Shown here: positions 44,120 through 53,951 of the stretch, one piece after another | How positions within the stretch are numbered: the stretch's first letter is position 1 | How the letters are laid out: each line of letters starts with the position of its first letter | From: Bacillota bacterium | GTDB taxonomy: Bacteria; Bacillota; Clostridia; Caldicoprobacterales; Xylanivirgaceae | Direction of reading: 5' to 3' | DNA: 64,000 nucleotides | Assembly (NCBI GenBank): GCA_023621995.1 | Contig: JAMOAB010000060.1 | Coordinates: 1 to 64,000, forward strand | Position numbers and translations under genes: made by a program | Notes under the pieces: generated by a model | Database searches by the model: none | Told to the model about the DNA's origin: nothing | The model's input: only the letters and a program-made list of their open reading frames with translations

Positions 44120-45331
44120 ATGCTAGTAAAGAGAATATGGCACTTTTTTGCAGGTTATATTCTCATAGAAGTAGAGGGTCTTTCTATAGAGAAGTTTATG
44201 AATCTGACCATATTAAAAGGTATATATATGTGGAATGTCAAGCGAACCAGTTACACAACTTTAACAGCATACATGGGGATAAGAGATTTTAAAAAACTCA
44301 GGCAGATTCAAAAAAAGGTCAGATGTAGGGTAAAAATAAGAGATAAAAGAGGGCTACCCTTTATAATGCATAAACTTAAAAGAAGAAAGGCCCTTCTCAT
44401 AGGGATGATGTTTTTTTTGGTATCTATATACACCATATCGGCCTTTATATGGGTTGTGGAGATAGAAGGCTTAGAGACAATGGATGAAGATATTATAAGG
44501 GATACTATAGGCCAATTTGGCATATTACCAGGGAGTTTTAAAGGACATATAGATATTCCATATGTGGAAAATAGGATGATGATAGAGGTTCCCGATATAT
44601 CATGGATAAGTATAGAGTTTAAAGGAACTAGGGCAATTGTCAGGGTGGTAGAGGCAGTAAAACCCCCTGACATGGTAGATATAGATGACCCATGCAATAT
44701 AGTGGCTACTAAGGCAGGGATTATACATAAGATGATAGTACTGGAAGGATATCCTATAGTAGGAGAAGGGGATGTAGTAGAACCTGGCCAACTTCTTGTA
44801 AGTGGCATATTAGATTACACTGAAACTACGGGAGTGAGATATGTACATGCCATGGGGGAAATATTGGCTAGGACGTGGTATGAGACAAAGGGGGAAGTGC
44901 ATATAGGAGACTTGGCATACGTACGAACAGGACGTACTGTTGAATGTAAATATTTAAGCTTAGGTGATTACATAATGGATTTCGCGGTAGAGGACATCCC
45001 ATTTGAGAGATATGAAGTAGTAGAGAGAAAAGAATTATTCTTCGGTGAGGGGAAATTCATACCATTAGAGTTCATAGTGAGGGAATATGTAGAGCTAGAA
45101 TCTCTTCCAAATGATGTCGTACTTGAAAAGGCAAAGGCAGAGGCAAAGAGATTGGCATTAGAGAGTATAGAAGCTACCATATCTGAAGGGGGAAAAATTA
45201 TTGACAAAACGTACAAATACGATATTATAGAAGGAGAAAGGGTAGTGTGTATTATATATATTGAAGTTATAGAAGATATTGGTATACAAGAGAAAATTAT
45301 AATCAATCGGGAGGAAGCGCCTATTGGATAG
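44120..45331 (+). CDS. yqfD: Sporulation protein YqfD
   Basis: The 403-residue protein has a YqfD N-terminal region, a membrane helix at about 90-112 (ALLIGMMFFLVSIYTISAFI), and a large extracytoplasmic beta-rich domain with EGYPIVGEGDVVEPGQLLVSG near 215. Homologues are mother-cell sporulation proteins of uncertain mechanism. ATG 44120 follows GGAGTGAG. The GTG at 44111 lies inside that site. It overlaps phoH by 8 nt. Confidence 0.92.
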   Translation: MLVKRIWHFFAGYILIEVEGLSIEKFMNLTILKGIYMWNVKRTSYTTLTAYMGIRDFKKLRQIQKKVRCRVKIRDKRGLPFIMHKLKRRKALLIGMMFFLVSIYTISAFIWVVEIEGLETMDEDIIRDTIGQFGILPGSFKGHIDIPYVENRMMIEVPDISWISIEFKGTRAIVRVVEAVKPPDMVDIDDPCNIVATKAGIIHKMIVLEGYPIVGEGDVVEPGQLLVSGILDYTETTGVRYVHAMGEILARTWYETKGEVHIGDLAYVRTGRTVECKYLSLGDYIMDFAVEDIPFERYEVVERKELFFGEGKFIPLEFIVREYVELESLPNDVVLEKAKAEAKRLALESIEATISEGGKIIDKTYKYDIIEGERVVCIIYIEVIEDIGIQEKIIINREEAPIG

Positions 45332-46307
45332 TATATTAAAGGAACGGGATATTGAAATTACTAATATGGAAAATTCAATTATACTATTTGGCAATTTTGA
45401 TCGTAATATAAAGCTCATAGAAGATGAATTAGATGTAAATGTAATAGTTAGAGATACCCATATAAAAATAGTTGGTGACGAAACCAATGTAGAGCTTGCT
45501 TATGTAGTAATTAAAAAGCTTTTAGATATAATTGATCGGGGTGAAAACATAGATAAAACTAGGGTGCGTTATGCTATTTCTTTGGCACTTGAAGGGAGAG
45601 AGGATCTGATAGAACAGATTGTAGATGAGGTTGTATGTATAAGCCATAGGGGAAAGCAGGTAAAGTGTAAGACATTTGGACAAAGGTTGTATGTGAATGC
45701 CATAAAAGATAATGATATAGTCTTTGGCATAGGGCCTGCCGGTACAGGTAAGACCTATCTTGCTGTAGCCATGGCTGTTGCTGCCTTTAAAAACAAAGAA
45801 GTCAGTCGTATCATTTTAACACGTCCAGCAGTTGAAGCAGGTGAAAAATTAGGCTTTTTACCTGGTGATTTGCAAAATAAAGTAGATCCATATCTTCGCC
45901 CTCTATACGATGCCTTATTCGACCTTTTTGGGCCAGAGACCTACCCTAAATTGTTAGAAAGTGGTATTATAGAGATAGCACCCCTTGCATACATGAGGGG
46001 TAGGACCCTGGACGATTCTTTTGTCATATTAGATGAGGGCCAAAATACAACGCAAGAACAGATGAAGATGTTTTTGACCCGATTAGGTGTTGGATCAAAG
46101 GCAGTTATAACTGGAGATATTACCCAGATAGACTTGCCCAGAAACCAAGAATCTGGTCTTGTAGAGGCAACACATATTCTTAAAGACATTGACGGAATAG
46201 AATTTGTCTACCTAACCCACAGAGACATAGTTCGTCATGAACTGGTCATGAAGATAGTACAGGCTTATGAAAAGTATGATAAGAGAAGAGCAGAAATTGA
46301 TAAATAA
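45324..46307 (+). CDS. phoH: PhoH-like ATPase
   Basis: The 327-residue protein has an N-terminal KH-like part and a PhoH ATPase domain with Walker A GPAGTGKTYLAVAMA near residue 137, Walker B FVILDEGQNTT near 233, and TGDITQIDLP. It probably assists ribosome or RNA processing, often together with YbeY. The start is TTG 45324, 8 nt after GGGAGGA and overlapping yqfD. pgpH follows directly. Confidence 0.93.
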   Translation: MDSILKERDIEITNMENSIILFGNFDRNIKLIEDELDVNVIVRDTHIKIVGDETNVELAYVVIKKLLDIIDRGENIDKTRVRYAISLALEGREDLIEQIVDEVVCISHRGKQVKCKTFGQRLYVNAIKDNDIVFGIGPAGTGKTYLAVAMAVAAFKNKEVSRIILTRPAVEAGEKLGFLPGDLQNKVDPYLRPLYDALFDLFGPETYPKLLESGIIEIAPLAYMRGRTLDDSFVILDEGQNTTQEQMKMFLTRLGVGSKAVITGDITQIDLPRNQESGLVEATHILKDIDGIEFVYLTHRDIVRHELVMKIVQAYEKYDKRRAEIDK

Positions 46308-46318
46308 GGAGAATGAAT

Positions 46319-48556
46319 ATGAAAAAGCCAATTCTCCCCGTATTTAAATTTTTTAAGAATAAAGTATTCCAAGGCGTGGTAATAGGTATAGCTACGTATA
46401 TAATAATTTTAGGTATAATGCTCTTGGCCCTCTCACCTAAACAATATGACTTAAATGTCGGTGATATAATAGAAGAGCCTATAAAGGCTCCTAGAGATGT
46501 TGAAGATAAGATGCTAACTGAGGAAAAACTAGAGCAGGCCAGAGCTAAAGTGCCTTCTGTATATAGGCTAGACGAGCAGATTACAGATGATGCATTGCAA
46601 GATACCTATAATATGTTCGATTCCATACAGATAATGAGATATAAGGCAGATCAACGATATAAAGCGGCCATAGCACAGACGCAAAGGCAGGGAGAGGCAG
46701 ATACGGTTGACGAAAACAGTCGACTATCAAATGGTCAAGAAACTCAACCTATAGAGGAAGAACAGGGGACAGGAGACCAGATAGTCGATGGTCAAGAGGC
46801 TGAATTGGATAAACTAGATATTCTAGATGATGTTTTTTTCAACGAGCTTTCTGAGGGACTACCTATAAAGTTATCCAAAGAAGATATGATAGTATGTGTT
46901 ATGGCAGAACATAGCGAACTTGAACTCCTGCAAGAGGAACTAATAAATATTATAAAAAACATATTAGAGGCAGGTATAAAACAAGAGAATATCTATGAGG
47001 CACGGGGAAAATTAAGGGAAAGTGTTAGAAATCTTCCCATATCCAACGAACTTAAGATATTAGGAGGCAATATAGGTTCTCATGTTATAAAACCTAATAT
47101 GTTGTATGACCACAAGGCGACAGAGGCAGAAAAGGATAAGGCTGCTGCTATGGCAGAGCGTGTAGTATATAAAAAAGGACAATATATTGTGCAGGCAGGT
47201 GAGCCTATTACTGAAAACCAATTAGAGATATTGAAGGAACTAGGCATTGTAAAAGATGACAGTGTAGATGTATCATTTACATTAGGTGTGGGAATTATAG
47301 TATTCATTGTGTTATTTATTACAGGACTATATTTTGCGTGCTTTGAAAAAGAAGTTGCAAAATCTCCTCTGTATCTCTTAATGATAAGTACAATAATGTG
47401 TTTAGTCTTAGTACTCTCTTATGCAACTTCTCTACTTAATATATATATGATACCAGCGGCCATGGCAGGAATGCTGCTCAGTGTGCTAATAAAGCCAGAG
47501 CTGGCGGCTATTGTCAATATATCAGTTGCCGTTTTGATAAGCATACTATTAGAAGGCAATTTAGGCATAGGCATAATGTCGCTGTGTGGGGGTATGATGG
47601 GTATATATATTGTTAACAGTCCCCAACAGCGAAATACCATTGTGCTGGCTGGCATAGGGGCAGGGTTTGTCAACTTTTTATCTATAATAGGTATGGACTT
47701 TATGGGTACAGGGACACTTAAGACTACGTTGCAACCTGCACTTTGGGGGTTTGGTGGCGGTATTTTATCGGGAATACTCACTGTAGGAACTTTACCTGTA
47801 TGGGAGAATGTGTTTAAAATTATTACTCCCCTCAAACTGGTAGAGCTATCCAATCCAAACCAGCCTGTTTTAAAGCGACTACTTATGGAGGCACCAGGAA
47901 CATATCATCATAGTGTCCTAGTTGCAAATCTTGCCGAAAGTGCTGCAGACAGTATAGGGGCAAACGATCTATTAGCACGGGTAGGGGCATATTATCATGA
48001 CATAGGCAAGTTAAAAAGGCCATATTTTTTCAAAGAGAACCAGTTATCCAATGATAATCCCCATGATAAGCTCAATCCCAAGCTTAGTACCTATATAATA
48101 ACTATGCATACGCAAGACGGCATAGATATTGCAAAGCAATATAAAGTTCCGGAAGCTATACATAGCTTTATATTGGAACACCATGGAACTACTCCTGTAC
48201 TCTATTTTTATCATAATGCCAAGAAAAAGGATGAAACTGTTAAGTTAGAGGACTTTCGATATTCGGGTCCCAAACCTCAGACGGCAGAGGCGGCTATTGT
48301 AATGATGGCAGATACAGTAGAGGCAGCAGTCCGGTCTTTACCAGAACCTACTCCTGCCAAGATTGAGGAGCTCATACGTAAACTCATAAAGGAAAAGTTA
48401 GAAGATGGACAATTTGATGAGTGTCCCATAACACTGTCTGATTTAGATACCATAGCTAAGACATTCACATCGGTAGTGACAGGTATATTCCACGAGAGGA
48501 TAGAATATCCAGATGTAGATTTAAAAGAGGAGAGAGAATTTAAAAATGTCAATTGA
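46319..48556 (+). CDS. pgpH: Cyclic-di-AMP phosphodiesterase PgpH (7TMR-HD family, YqfF)
   Basis: The 745-residue protein has TM1 at about 16-36, an extracytoplasmic 7TMR-HDED domain (about 40-310) with an acidic low-complexity insert near 140, seven membrane helices (about 320-500), and a cytoplasmic HD domain. HD landmarks are GTYHHSVLVANL near 522, YYHDIGKL near 560 and EHHGTTPVLYFY near 621. It degrades c-di-AMP. ATG 46319 lies 7 nt after GGAG. ybeY overlaps its end by 11 nt. Confidence 0.93.
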   Translation: MKKPILPVFKFFKNKVFQGVVIGIATYIIILGIMLLALSPKQYDLNVGDIIEEPIKAPRDVEDKMLTEEKLEQARAKVPSVYRLDEQITDDALQDTYNMFDSIQIMRYKADQRYKAAIAQTQRQGEADTVDENSRLSNGQETQPIEEEQGTGDQIVDGQEAELDKLDILDDVFFNELSEGLPIKLSKEDMIVCVMAEHSELELLQEELINIIKNILEAGIKQENIYEARGKLRESVRNLPISNELKILGGNIGSHVIKPNMLYDHKATEAEKDKAAAMAERVVYKKGQYIVQAGEPITENQLEILKELGIVKDDSVDVSFTLGVGIIVFIVLFITGLYFACFEKEVAKSPLYLLMISTIMCLVLVLSYATSLLNIYMIPAAMAGMLLSVLIKPELAAIVNISVAVLISILLEGNLGIGIMSLCGGMMGIYIVNSPQQRNTIVLAGIGAGFVNFLSIIGMDFMGTGTLKTTLQPALWGFGGGILSGILTVGTLPVWENVFKIITPLKLVELSNPNQPVLKRLLMEAPGTYHHSVLVANLAESAADSIGANDLLARVGAYYHDIGKLKRPYFFKENQLSNDNPHDKLNPKLSTYIITMHTQDGIDIAKQYKVPEAIHSFILEHHGTTPVLYFYHNAKKKDETVKLEDFRYSGPKPQTAEAAIVMMADTVEAAVRSLPEPTPAKIEELIRKLIKEKLEDGQFDECPITLSDLDTIAKTFTSVVTGIFHERIEYPDVDLKEEREFKNVN

Positions 48557-49046
48557 AATAATCGATGAGCAAGATGTAATTGTTGTAACGGATGAACTGC
48601 AGGATATAATAACAAACTGTATAGATGCAGTCCTTGCCTACTTAAATATAGATTTTCAATGTGAACTTGGTATAACATTGGTAGATAATCATACAATAAA
48701 GGCGTTAAATAGAAAATTTAGAGGAGTGGACACAGAGACGGATGTATTGTCGTTTCCAATCTTAGACTTTAAAGGGAATTTAGACGATTTAACCTTGGAA
48801 GATATAGAGTATGACATGAATCCTGAGACAGGTTCTGTAATGCTAGGTGACATAGTTATATCTTTGGAACGGACTCAAGAACAGGCAAAGGAATATGGAC
48901 ATTCCTTTTACAGGGAATTAGGTTTTTTGACAGTCCATGGTATGTTACATCTATTAGGATATGATCACCAAGATGATGCTGAAAGACAGGAGATGAGAAA
49001 TATAGAAGAAGAAGTCCTTGAAAGTTTAGATTTGGTTAGACATTAA
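48546..49046 (+). CDS. ybeY: Endoribonuclease YbeY (rRNA maturation factor)
   Basis: The 166-residue metalloprotein carries the zinc motif HGMLHLLGYDH near residue 131 and the family segments LNRKFRGVDTETDVLSFP and LGDIVISLERTQEQA. It takes part in 16S rRNA 3'-end maturation and 70S quality control. GAGGAGAGAG precedes the ATG, inside pgpH. The common dgkA and cdd genes, often between ybeY and era, are not present here. Confidence 0.95.
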   Translation: MSIEIIDEQDVIVVTDELQDIITNCIDAVLAYLNIDFQCELGITLVDNHTIKALNRKFRGVDTETDVLSFPILDFKGNLDDLTLEDIEYDMNPETGSVMLGDIVISLERTQEQAKEYGHSFYRELGFLTVHGMLHLLGYDHQDDAERQEMRNIEEEVLESLDLVRH

Positions 49047-49112
49047 AAAAGAAGACAAAAAATGGCCATTTATGTATAATAGATGTATAATATAAAATAG
49101 AGAGGTAAAGAC

Positions 49113-50003
49113 ATGAAGGAACATAGGTCTGGATTTGTTGTAATAGTAGGCAGATCAAACGTAGGTAAATCTACAATAATGAATACACTTATAGGGGAGA
49201 AGATTGCCATAGTATCGGACAAGCCCCAAACTACTCGTAATCGAATACAATGTGTGCTTACGAGGGATAGCTACCAGATAGTATTTGTTGACACTCCTGG
49301 AATTCATAGGCCTAAGAATAAACTAGGTAATTACATGGCAAAGACTACAAGGAGTGCTTTTGAAGGCGTAGACGCCATTTTATTTGTAGTGGATGTTGCT
49401 GATGGAATAGGGGGTGGCGATAGATATATTGCTAAGTCCCTCAAAGCTGCTGATCTCCCAATTATAGTAGCATTAAATAAGATTGATGCTGCCGATCCTG
49501 CCCATGTAGAAGAAGGAGAAGAAGAATTTAAAAACCTAGGCATAGCTAAGGAAATTATACCTATATCTGCCCTTAAGGGCGAAAACCTATCAAAACTTGA
49601 AATGGCTCTTGTAAATTGTATGCCATATGGTCCCCAATATTACCCTCCTGATATGGTAACTGACCAACCTGAGCAGTTTATCATAGCTGAACTTATTAGG
49701 GAAAAGGCATTGGAATTTCTACATGAGGAAATACCGCATGGCATTGGTGTTGAAATTACTGAAATGAACGAACGGGAAGATAGACCTTTAGTAGATATAA
49801 GGGCAACAATATATTGTGAAAAGAAATCACATAAGGGCATTATTATTGGGAAACAAGGAAAAATGCTACAGAAAATAGGTAGTAAGGCAAGAAGAGATAT
49901 AGAGAAACTTCTGGGAGTGCAGGTATATCTTGAGCTTTGGGTAAAGATAAAAGACGATTGGCGTAATAATATAGGTATGCTTAGGGAACTTGGCTACAAT
50001 TAG
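49113..50003 (+). CDS. era: GTPase Era
   Basis: The 296-residue GTPase has G1 GRSNVGKST at residue 13, G2 DKPQTTRNRIQ, G3 VDTPGIHRPKN near 60, G4 NKID near 124 and G5 ISALKG. A C-terminal KH domain contains HKGIIIGKQGKMLQKIG near 233. It binds 16S rRNA during 30S assembly. Serine replaces the more usual proline in GRPNVGKS. AGAGG precedes the ATG. Confidence 0.96.
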   Translation: MKEHRSGFVVIVGRSNVGKSTIMNTLIGEKIAIVSDKPQTTRNRIQCVLTRDSYQIVFVDTPGIHRPKNKLGNYMAKTTRSAFEGVDAILFVVDVADGIGGGDRYIAKSLKAADLPIIVALNKIDAADPAHVEEGEEEFKNLGIAKEIIPISALKGENLSKLEMALVNCMPYGPQYYPPDMVTDQPEQFIIAELIREKALEFLHEEIPHGIGVEITEMNEREDRPLVDIRATIYCEKKSHKGIIIGKQGKMLQKIGSKARRDIEKLLGVQVYLELWVKIKDDWRNNIGMLRELGYN

Positions 50004-50086
50004 CAAAATTTTGTATCGAATAGACTCGAATTTTCTCGGGCAATCTAGTATATGTAATAAAATAAAATGTTTGGGGAGGCAAATAT

Positions 50087-50239
50087 ATGGAAGAATTGAT
50101 ATGGCGTATATTTGAAAGCAGCGGACATATCGAAAGTTATCTTCTCTATAGATCACTTATAGATTGCCAGGGGGAAGAGGGTGAGGAGGTAAGCGATGAA
50201 GATAGTACCAACCCAGGGAATAGTCCTACGGTACTCTAA
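50087..50239 (+). CDS. yqzL: YqzL family small protein
   Basis: The 50-residue product MEELIWRIFESSGHIESYLL resembles the Bacillus YqzL pattern, an aromatic W-x-x-F then TGNIDTYLL-like motif. It sits in the diagnostic place between era and recO. Function is unknown. GGGGAGG precedes the ATG. Its last 44 nt overlap the recO start in another frame, and its acidic GEEGEEVSDED stretch encodes the recO ribosome-binding site. Confidence 0.8.
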   Translation: MEELIWRIFESSGHIESYLLYRSLIDCQGEEGEEVSDEDSTNPGNSPTVL

Positions 50240-50942
50240 CTTCAAAGAGGCAGATAGAATGCTTACTATCTTGACTCCCGACAGGGGTAAGATACAGGTA
50301 CTTGCCAGAGGATGTAGGAGACAGAAGAGCAGATTTCTATCGGCAAGTGAGTTGTTTAGTTATTGTAAATATATGCTATTTGAATATAGGGATATATATA
50401 TAATGACTGGTGCTGATATAAATGATGTGTTCTTTCATATTAGGGAAGATGTAGATAGGTTTGCATATGGTGCTTATATTTTGAAGTTAGCTGAAATATC
50501 TGCAAATCCTGAAGAGGGGAACGTTCCCCTCTTTTATCTGTTATTATATTCAATTACTATGTTGTCGTATTCGGATATATTACCAGAAGATATATCCAAT
50601 ATATATCAGATCAAATTATCTGATATACTAGGATATAGACCTAGGCTAGATAGATGTGCCTACTGTGGAGAAGATGTATCAACGACTAACCGATTTAGTA
50701 TATTATATGGCGGAGTGATCTGTGACCATTGTTATGAGAGGGAAAAAAATGGTTATAATATAAACATGGGCACACTTCAAACTATGAAGTATATACTGGA
50801 TACTGATATAAATAGACTTAAAAATTTAAAATTTACCCCTCAGGTGAGGGAAGAACTTAGTTTTTTTATGGGACTTTATTTAGCTCAACGACTTGAGCAA
50901 TATACAAAAGCCAAAGACTTTATTGACAGATTTAAAATATAA
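50196..50942 (+). CDS. recO: DNA repair protein RecO
   Basis: The 248-residue protein has the N-terminal OB fold (GIVLRYSNFKEADRMLTILT, GKIQVLARGCRR) and a helical domain with a zinc site from CAYCG near residue 153 and CDHCYE near 177. RecO loads RecA onto SSB-coated DNA with RecR. GAGGAGG precedes the ATG. Overlap with yqzL suggests translational coupling. Confidence 0.93.
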   Translation: MKIVPTQGIVLRYSNFKEADRMLTILTPDRGKIQVLARGCRRQKSRFLSASELFSYCKYMLFEYRDIYIMTGADINDVFFHIREDVDRFAYGAYILKLAEISANPEEGNVPLFYLLLYSITMLSYSDILPEDISNIYQIKLSDILGYRPRLDRCAYCGEDVSTTNRFSILYGGVICDHCYEREKNGYNINMGTLQTMKYILDTDINRLKNLKFTPQVREELSFFMGLYLAQRLEQYTKAKDFIDRFKI

Positions 50943-50966
50943 AACTACAAAAATCTAATAAAAATG

Positions 50967-50998
50967 TTGACCTATGGTTGAAAATTGTATAATATAGA
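50967..50998 (+). promoter_or_regulatory. Probable promoter of ppdK
   Basis: TTGACC (50967-50972) is followed by TATAAT at 50988-50993 (15 bp) or TAATAT two bases further (17 bp). The transcript would have a leader of about 90 nt. Confidence 0.55.
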
Positions 50999-51091
50999 GA
51001 AGGTATTGTTTTCTTGAAATGTGTAAGACAATGCTGTTTTACAGCTTATAACATAACTTACTAAATTTTACATAAATAGGAGGCGTGATGT

Positions 51092-53725
51092 ATGTCCAAG
51101 AAATATGTATATCTATTTAGCGAAAGTGATGCTACTATGCGCAACTTACTTGGTGGTAAGGGTGCAAATTTAGGTGAGATGACAAAATTAGGTCTACCTG
51201 TTCCTCAAGGTTTCACAGTGACGACTGAAGCTTGTATTAAATACTATGAAGATGGGGAAAAAATATCAGATGAGATACTGGAACAGATATACGAGGCCAT
51301 GGAGAAGACTGAAACACTGGTAGGTAAGAAATTTGGAGATATTGATAATCCATTCTTAGTATCAGTACGTTCAGGTGCAAGAGTATCCATGCCAGGTATG
51401 ATGGATACCATATTAAACTTAGGTTTAAATGACGATACTGTCAAGGGATTAGCAAAACTTACAGACAATGAAAGATTTGCATATGATAGTTACCGTCGTT
51501 TTATACAGATGTTTTCTGATGTAGTTATGGGAATTGAAAAGAGTAAGTTTGATGAGGTATTCGATGGGATAAAAGAGCGCGAGGGAGTAACTAACGATGC
51601 AGATTTATCTGCAGATGCCCTTAAAGAAGTTGTAGAAGGTTTTAAAGAAGTCTACAAAAAAGAGATGGGAGAGGATTTCCCTCAGGATCCAAAGACTCAG
51701 CTTATTGAGGCTGTTAAGGCTGTATTCAGCTCATGGAATAATCCAAGGGCTATTGTATATAGGAGGCTCAATGATATACCTGGTGATTGGGGTACAGCAG
51801 TAAACGTTCAAGCCATGGTATTTGGTAATATGGGTGATGATTCTGGTACAGGAGTTGCATTTACTAGGGATCCTGCTACTGGTGAAGATAGGCTCTATGG
51901 AGAGTATCTCATGAATGCCCAAGGGGAAGACGTTGTTGCAGGAATCCGTACTCCTGAACCCATATCTAAGATGAAAGAAGTAAAACCTGAGATTTATAAG
52001 CAGTTTGTAGAGATAATGCAAAAGTTGGAAGACCACTATCGTGATATGCAAGATGTGGAATTCACAATAGAGCGTGGCAAACTATACATGCTTCAGACAA
52101 GGAGCGGAAAGAGAACAGCAGCTGCAGCACTTAAGATAGCTGTGGATATGGTTAACGAAGGTAGAATAACAAAGGAAGAAGCACTACTTAGAGTAGATCC
52201 CAAACAGCTAGATACACTACTGCATCCCACATTTAACCCAGATGCTTTAAAGGCTGCAGAACCTATTGCCAAGGGGCTACCTGCATCACCAGGTGCTGCT
52301 ACTGGTCAGATATACTTTACTGCCAATGATGCAGTTGAGGCTAGCAAGAATGGTGAAAAGGTAATATTAGTAAGAGTAGAGACTTCCCCTGAAGATATAG
52401 AGGGTATGCATGTGGCTGAAGGTATATTAACCGGTCGTGGTGGTATGACCTCACATGCTGCTGTAGTTGCCCGTGGAATGGGTACATGCTGTGTTGCTGG
52501 ATGTCATGATATTCAAATAAATGAGGCTGAAAAGTACTTTATTGCCGAAGGTAAAAAGTATAATGAAGGTGACTTCATTTCACTAGATGGTAGCACAGGA
52601 TATGTATATGGTGAGTCTATAGAGACACAATTACCTTCTGTGACAGGAGATTTTGCTACATTCATGGCATGGGCAGACGAGGTTAGAACCCTTAAAGTAA
52701 GGACAAATGCAGATACTCCCAAGGATGCAGCACAAGCTGTTGAATTTGGTGCAGAGGGTATCGGACTTTGCAGAACAGAGCATATGTTCTTTGAAGAGGA
52801 TAGAATACCTGCTATGCGTGAGATGATAGTCTCTCGCACAGAAGAGCAGAGAAGGAAGGCACTTGCAAAGCTTCTACCCATACAGAAAGCAGATTTTAAA
52901 GGCATATATGAGGCTATGGAAGGACGACCTGTTACAGTGAGGCTACTTGATCCTCCATTGCATGAGTTCTTGCCACATAATGATAAGGATATAGAAGCTC
53001 TTGCAAAACAGATGGATATGTCCTTTGACGAGCTAAAGGCAATAGTAGATAGTTTACAGGAATTTAACCCAATGCTAGGTCACAGAGGATGCCGTCTAGC
53101 TGTTACCTATCCTGAAATAGCTGAGATGCAAACAAGAGCCATAATTGAAGCGGCAATTGAGGTAAATGAAGAGAAGGGCTATAATCTAGTTCCTGAAATC
53201 ATGGTACCATTGGTTGGAGAAGTAAAAGAGCTTAGATATGTAAAAGCTGCAATAGATAAGGCCGCAAAGGCTGTCATGGAGGAAAAGGGTGTTGAGATAG
53301 ACTACTTAGTAGGTACTATGATAGAAGTACCAAGGGCAGCCCTTACTGCAGATGAAATAGCTAAAGAGGCAGAGTTCTTCTCATTTGGAACAAACGATAT
53401 GACACAGATGACATTCGGTTTTTCAAGGGATGATGCGGCTAAGTTCCTCGATGATTACTATGATGAGGGAATATTTGAGTTTGATCCTTTTGCTAGGATA
53501 GATCAAGTAGGTGTAGGTAAGCTCATGGAGACAGCTGTTGAGCTAGGTACATCTGCAAGACCAGATATCCATCTTGGTATCTGTGGTGAACATGGCGGAG
53601 ACCCAAGTTCTGTTGAATTCTGCCACAGAATAGGTCTTGACTATGTATCTTGTTCACCATTCCGTGTGCCCATAGCAAGACTTGCTGCTGCACAGGCAAA
53701 GGTAAAAGAGAACTTAAATAAATAA
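51092..53725 (+). CDS. ppdK: Pyruvate, phosphate dikinase
   Basis: The 877-residue enzyme interconverts pyruvate + ATP + Pi with PEP + AMP + PPi. Domains are in order: ATP-grasp N-terminus (GGKGANLGEM at residue 22), swivelling phosphohistidine domain with GGMTSHAAVVARGMG near 450, and PEP-utilising TIM barrel with GICGEHGGDPSSVEF near 829. Catalytic His and Cys are both present. AGGAGGCG precedes the ATG. The usual PPDK regulatory protein gene is not adjacent. Confidence 0.97.
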   Translation: MSKKYVYLFSESDATMRNLLGGKGANLGEMTKLGLPVPQGFTVTTEACIKYYEDGEKISDEILEQIYEAMEKTETLVGKKFGDIDNPFLVSVRSGARVSMPGMMDTILNLGLNDDTVKGLAKLTDNERFAYDSYRRFIQMFSDVVMGIEKSKFDEVFDGIKEREGVTNDADLSADALKEVVEGFKEVYKKEMGEDFPQDPKTQLIEAVKAVFSSWNNPRAIVYRRLNDIPGDWGTAVNVQAMVFGNMGDDSGTGVAFTRDPATGEDRLYGEYLMNAQGEDVVAGIRTPEPISKMKEVKPEIYKQFVEIMQKLEDHYRDMQDVEFTIERGKLYMLQTRSGKRTAAAALKIAVDMVNEGRITKEEALLRVDPKQLDTLLHPTFNPDALKAAEPIAKGLPASPGAATGQIYFTANDAVEASKNGEKVILVRVETSPEDIEGMHVAEGILTGRGGMTSHAAVVARGMGTCCVAGCHDIQINEAEKYFIAEGKKYNEGDFISLDGSTGYVYGESIETQLPSVTGDFATFMAWADEVRTLKVRTNADTPKDAAQAVEFGAEGIGLCRTEHMFFEEDRIPAMREMIVSRTEEQRRKALAKLLPIQKADFKGIYEAMEGRPVTVRLLDPPLHEFLPHNDKDIEALAKQMDMSFDELKAIVDSLQEFNPMLGHRGCRLAVTYPEIAEMQTRAIIEAAIEVNEEKGYNLVPEIMVPLVGEVKELRYVKAAIDKAAKAVMEEKGVEIDYLVGTMIEVPRAALTADEIAKEAEFFSFGTNDMTQMTFGFSRDDAAKFLDDYYDEGIFEFDPFARIDQVGVGKLMETAVELGTSARPDIHLGICGEHGGDPSSVEFCHRIGLDYVSCSPFRVPIARLAAAQAKVKENLNK

Positions 53726-53742
53726 CATTTATCATATAGGGG

Positions 53743-53773
53743 AAGCATAGGATAGAGTGAATATCCTATGCTT
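53743..53773 (+). terminator. Rho-independent terminator after ppdK
   Basis: AAGCATAGGAT (53743-53753) pairs with ATCCTATGCTT (53763-53773), followed by TTCTCTTT. Confidence 0.88.
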
Positions 53774-53951
53774 TTCTCTTTGTAAGATAAAATTTCAATC
53801 TAAATAAAGGAGGAAAAAAGCTGTTCTATGTTGTATATATACTATAGATAGAGCTAATAATGAAGGAAAATAGGTTTAGATTTGATACATAAGTGTTATA
53901 TATGATATACATAGGGCTACATAATCAGGACTATTATATCTAGGTGATGAT

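Noticed and set aside
44308-44808. 166-codon minus-strand frame within yqfD
   Set aside because: Shadow ORF without RBS; yqfD reads through the same DNA with family motifs.
53809-53853. AAAGGAGG followed by ATG and a 7-codon frame between ppdK and dgt
   Set aside because: The RBS-like site is good, but seven AT-rich codons are too little to support a leader peptide, and no regulatory structure accompanies it.
53862-53892. GAAGGAAAA considered as a third sigma-H -35 upstream of dgt
   Set aside because: No GAAT-type -10 at 11-12 bp; the matching position reads GATAC.
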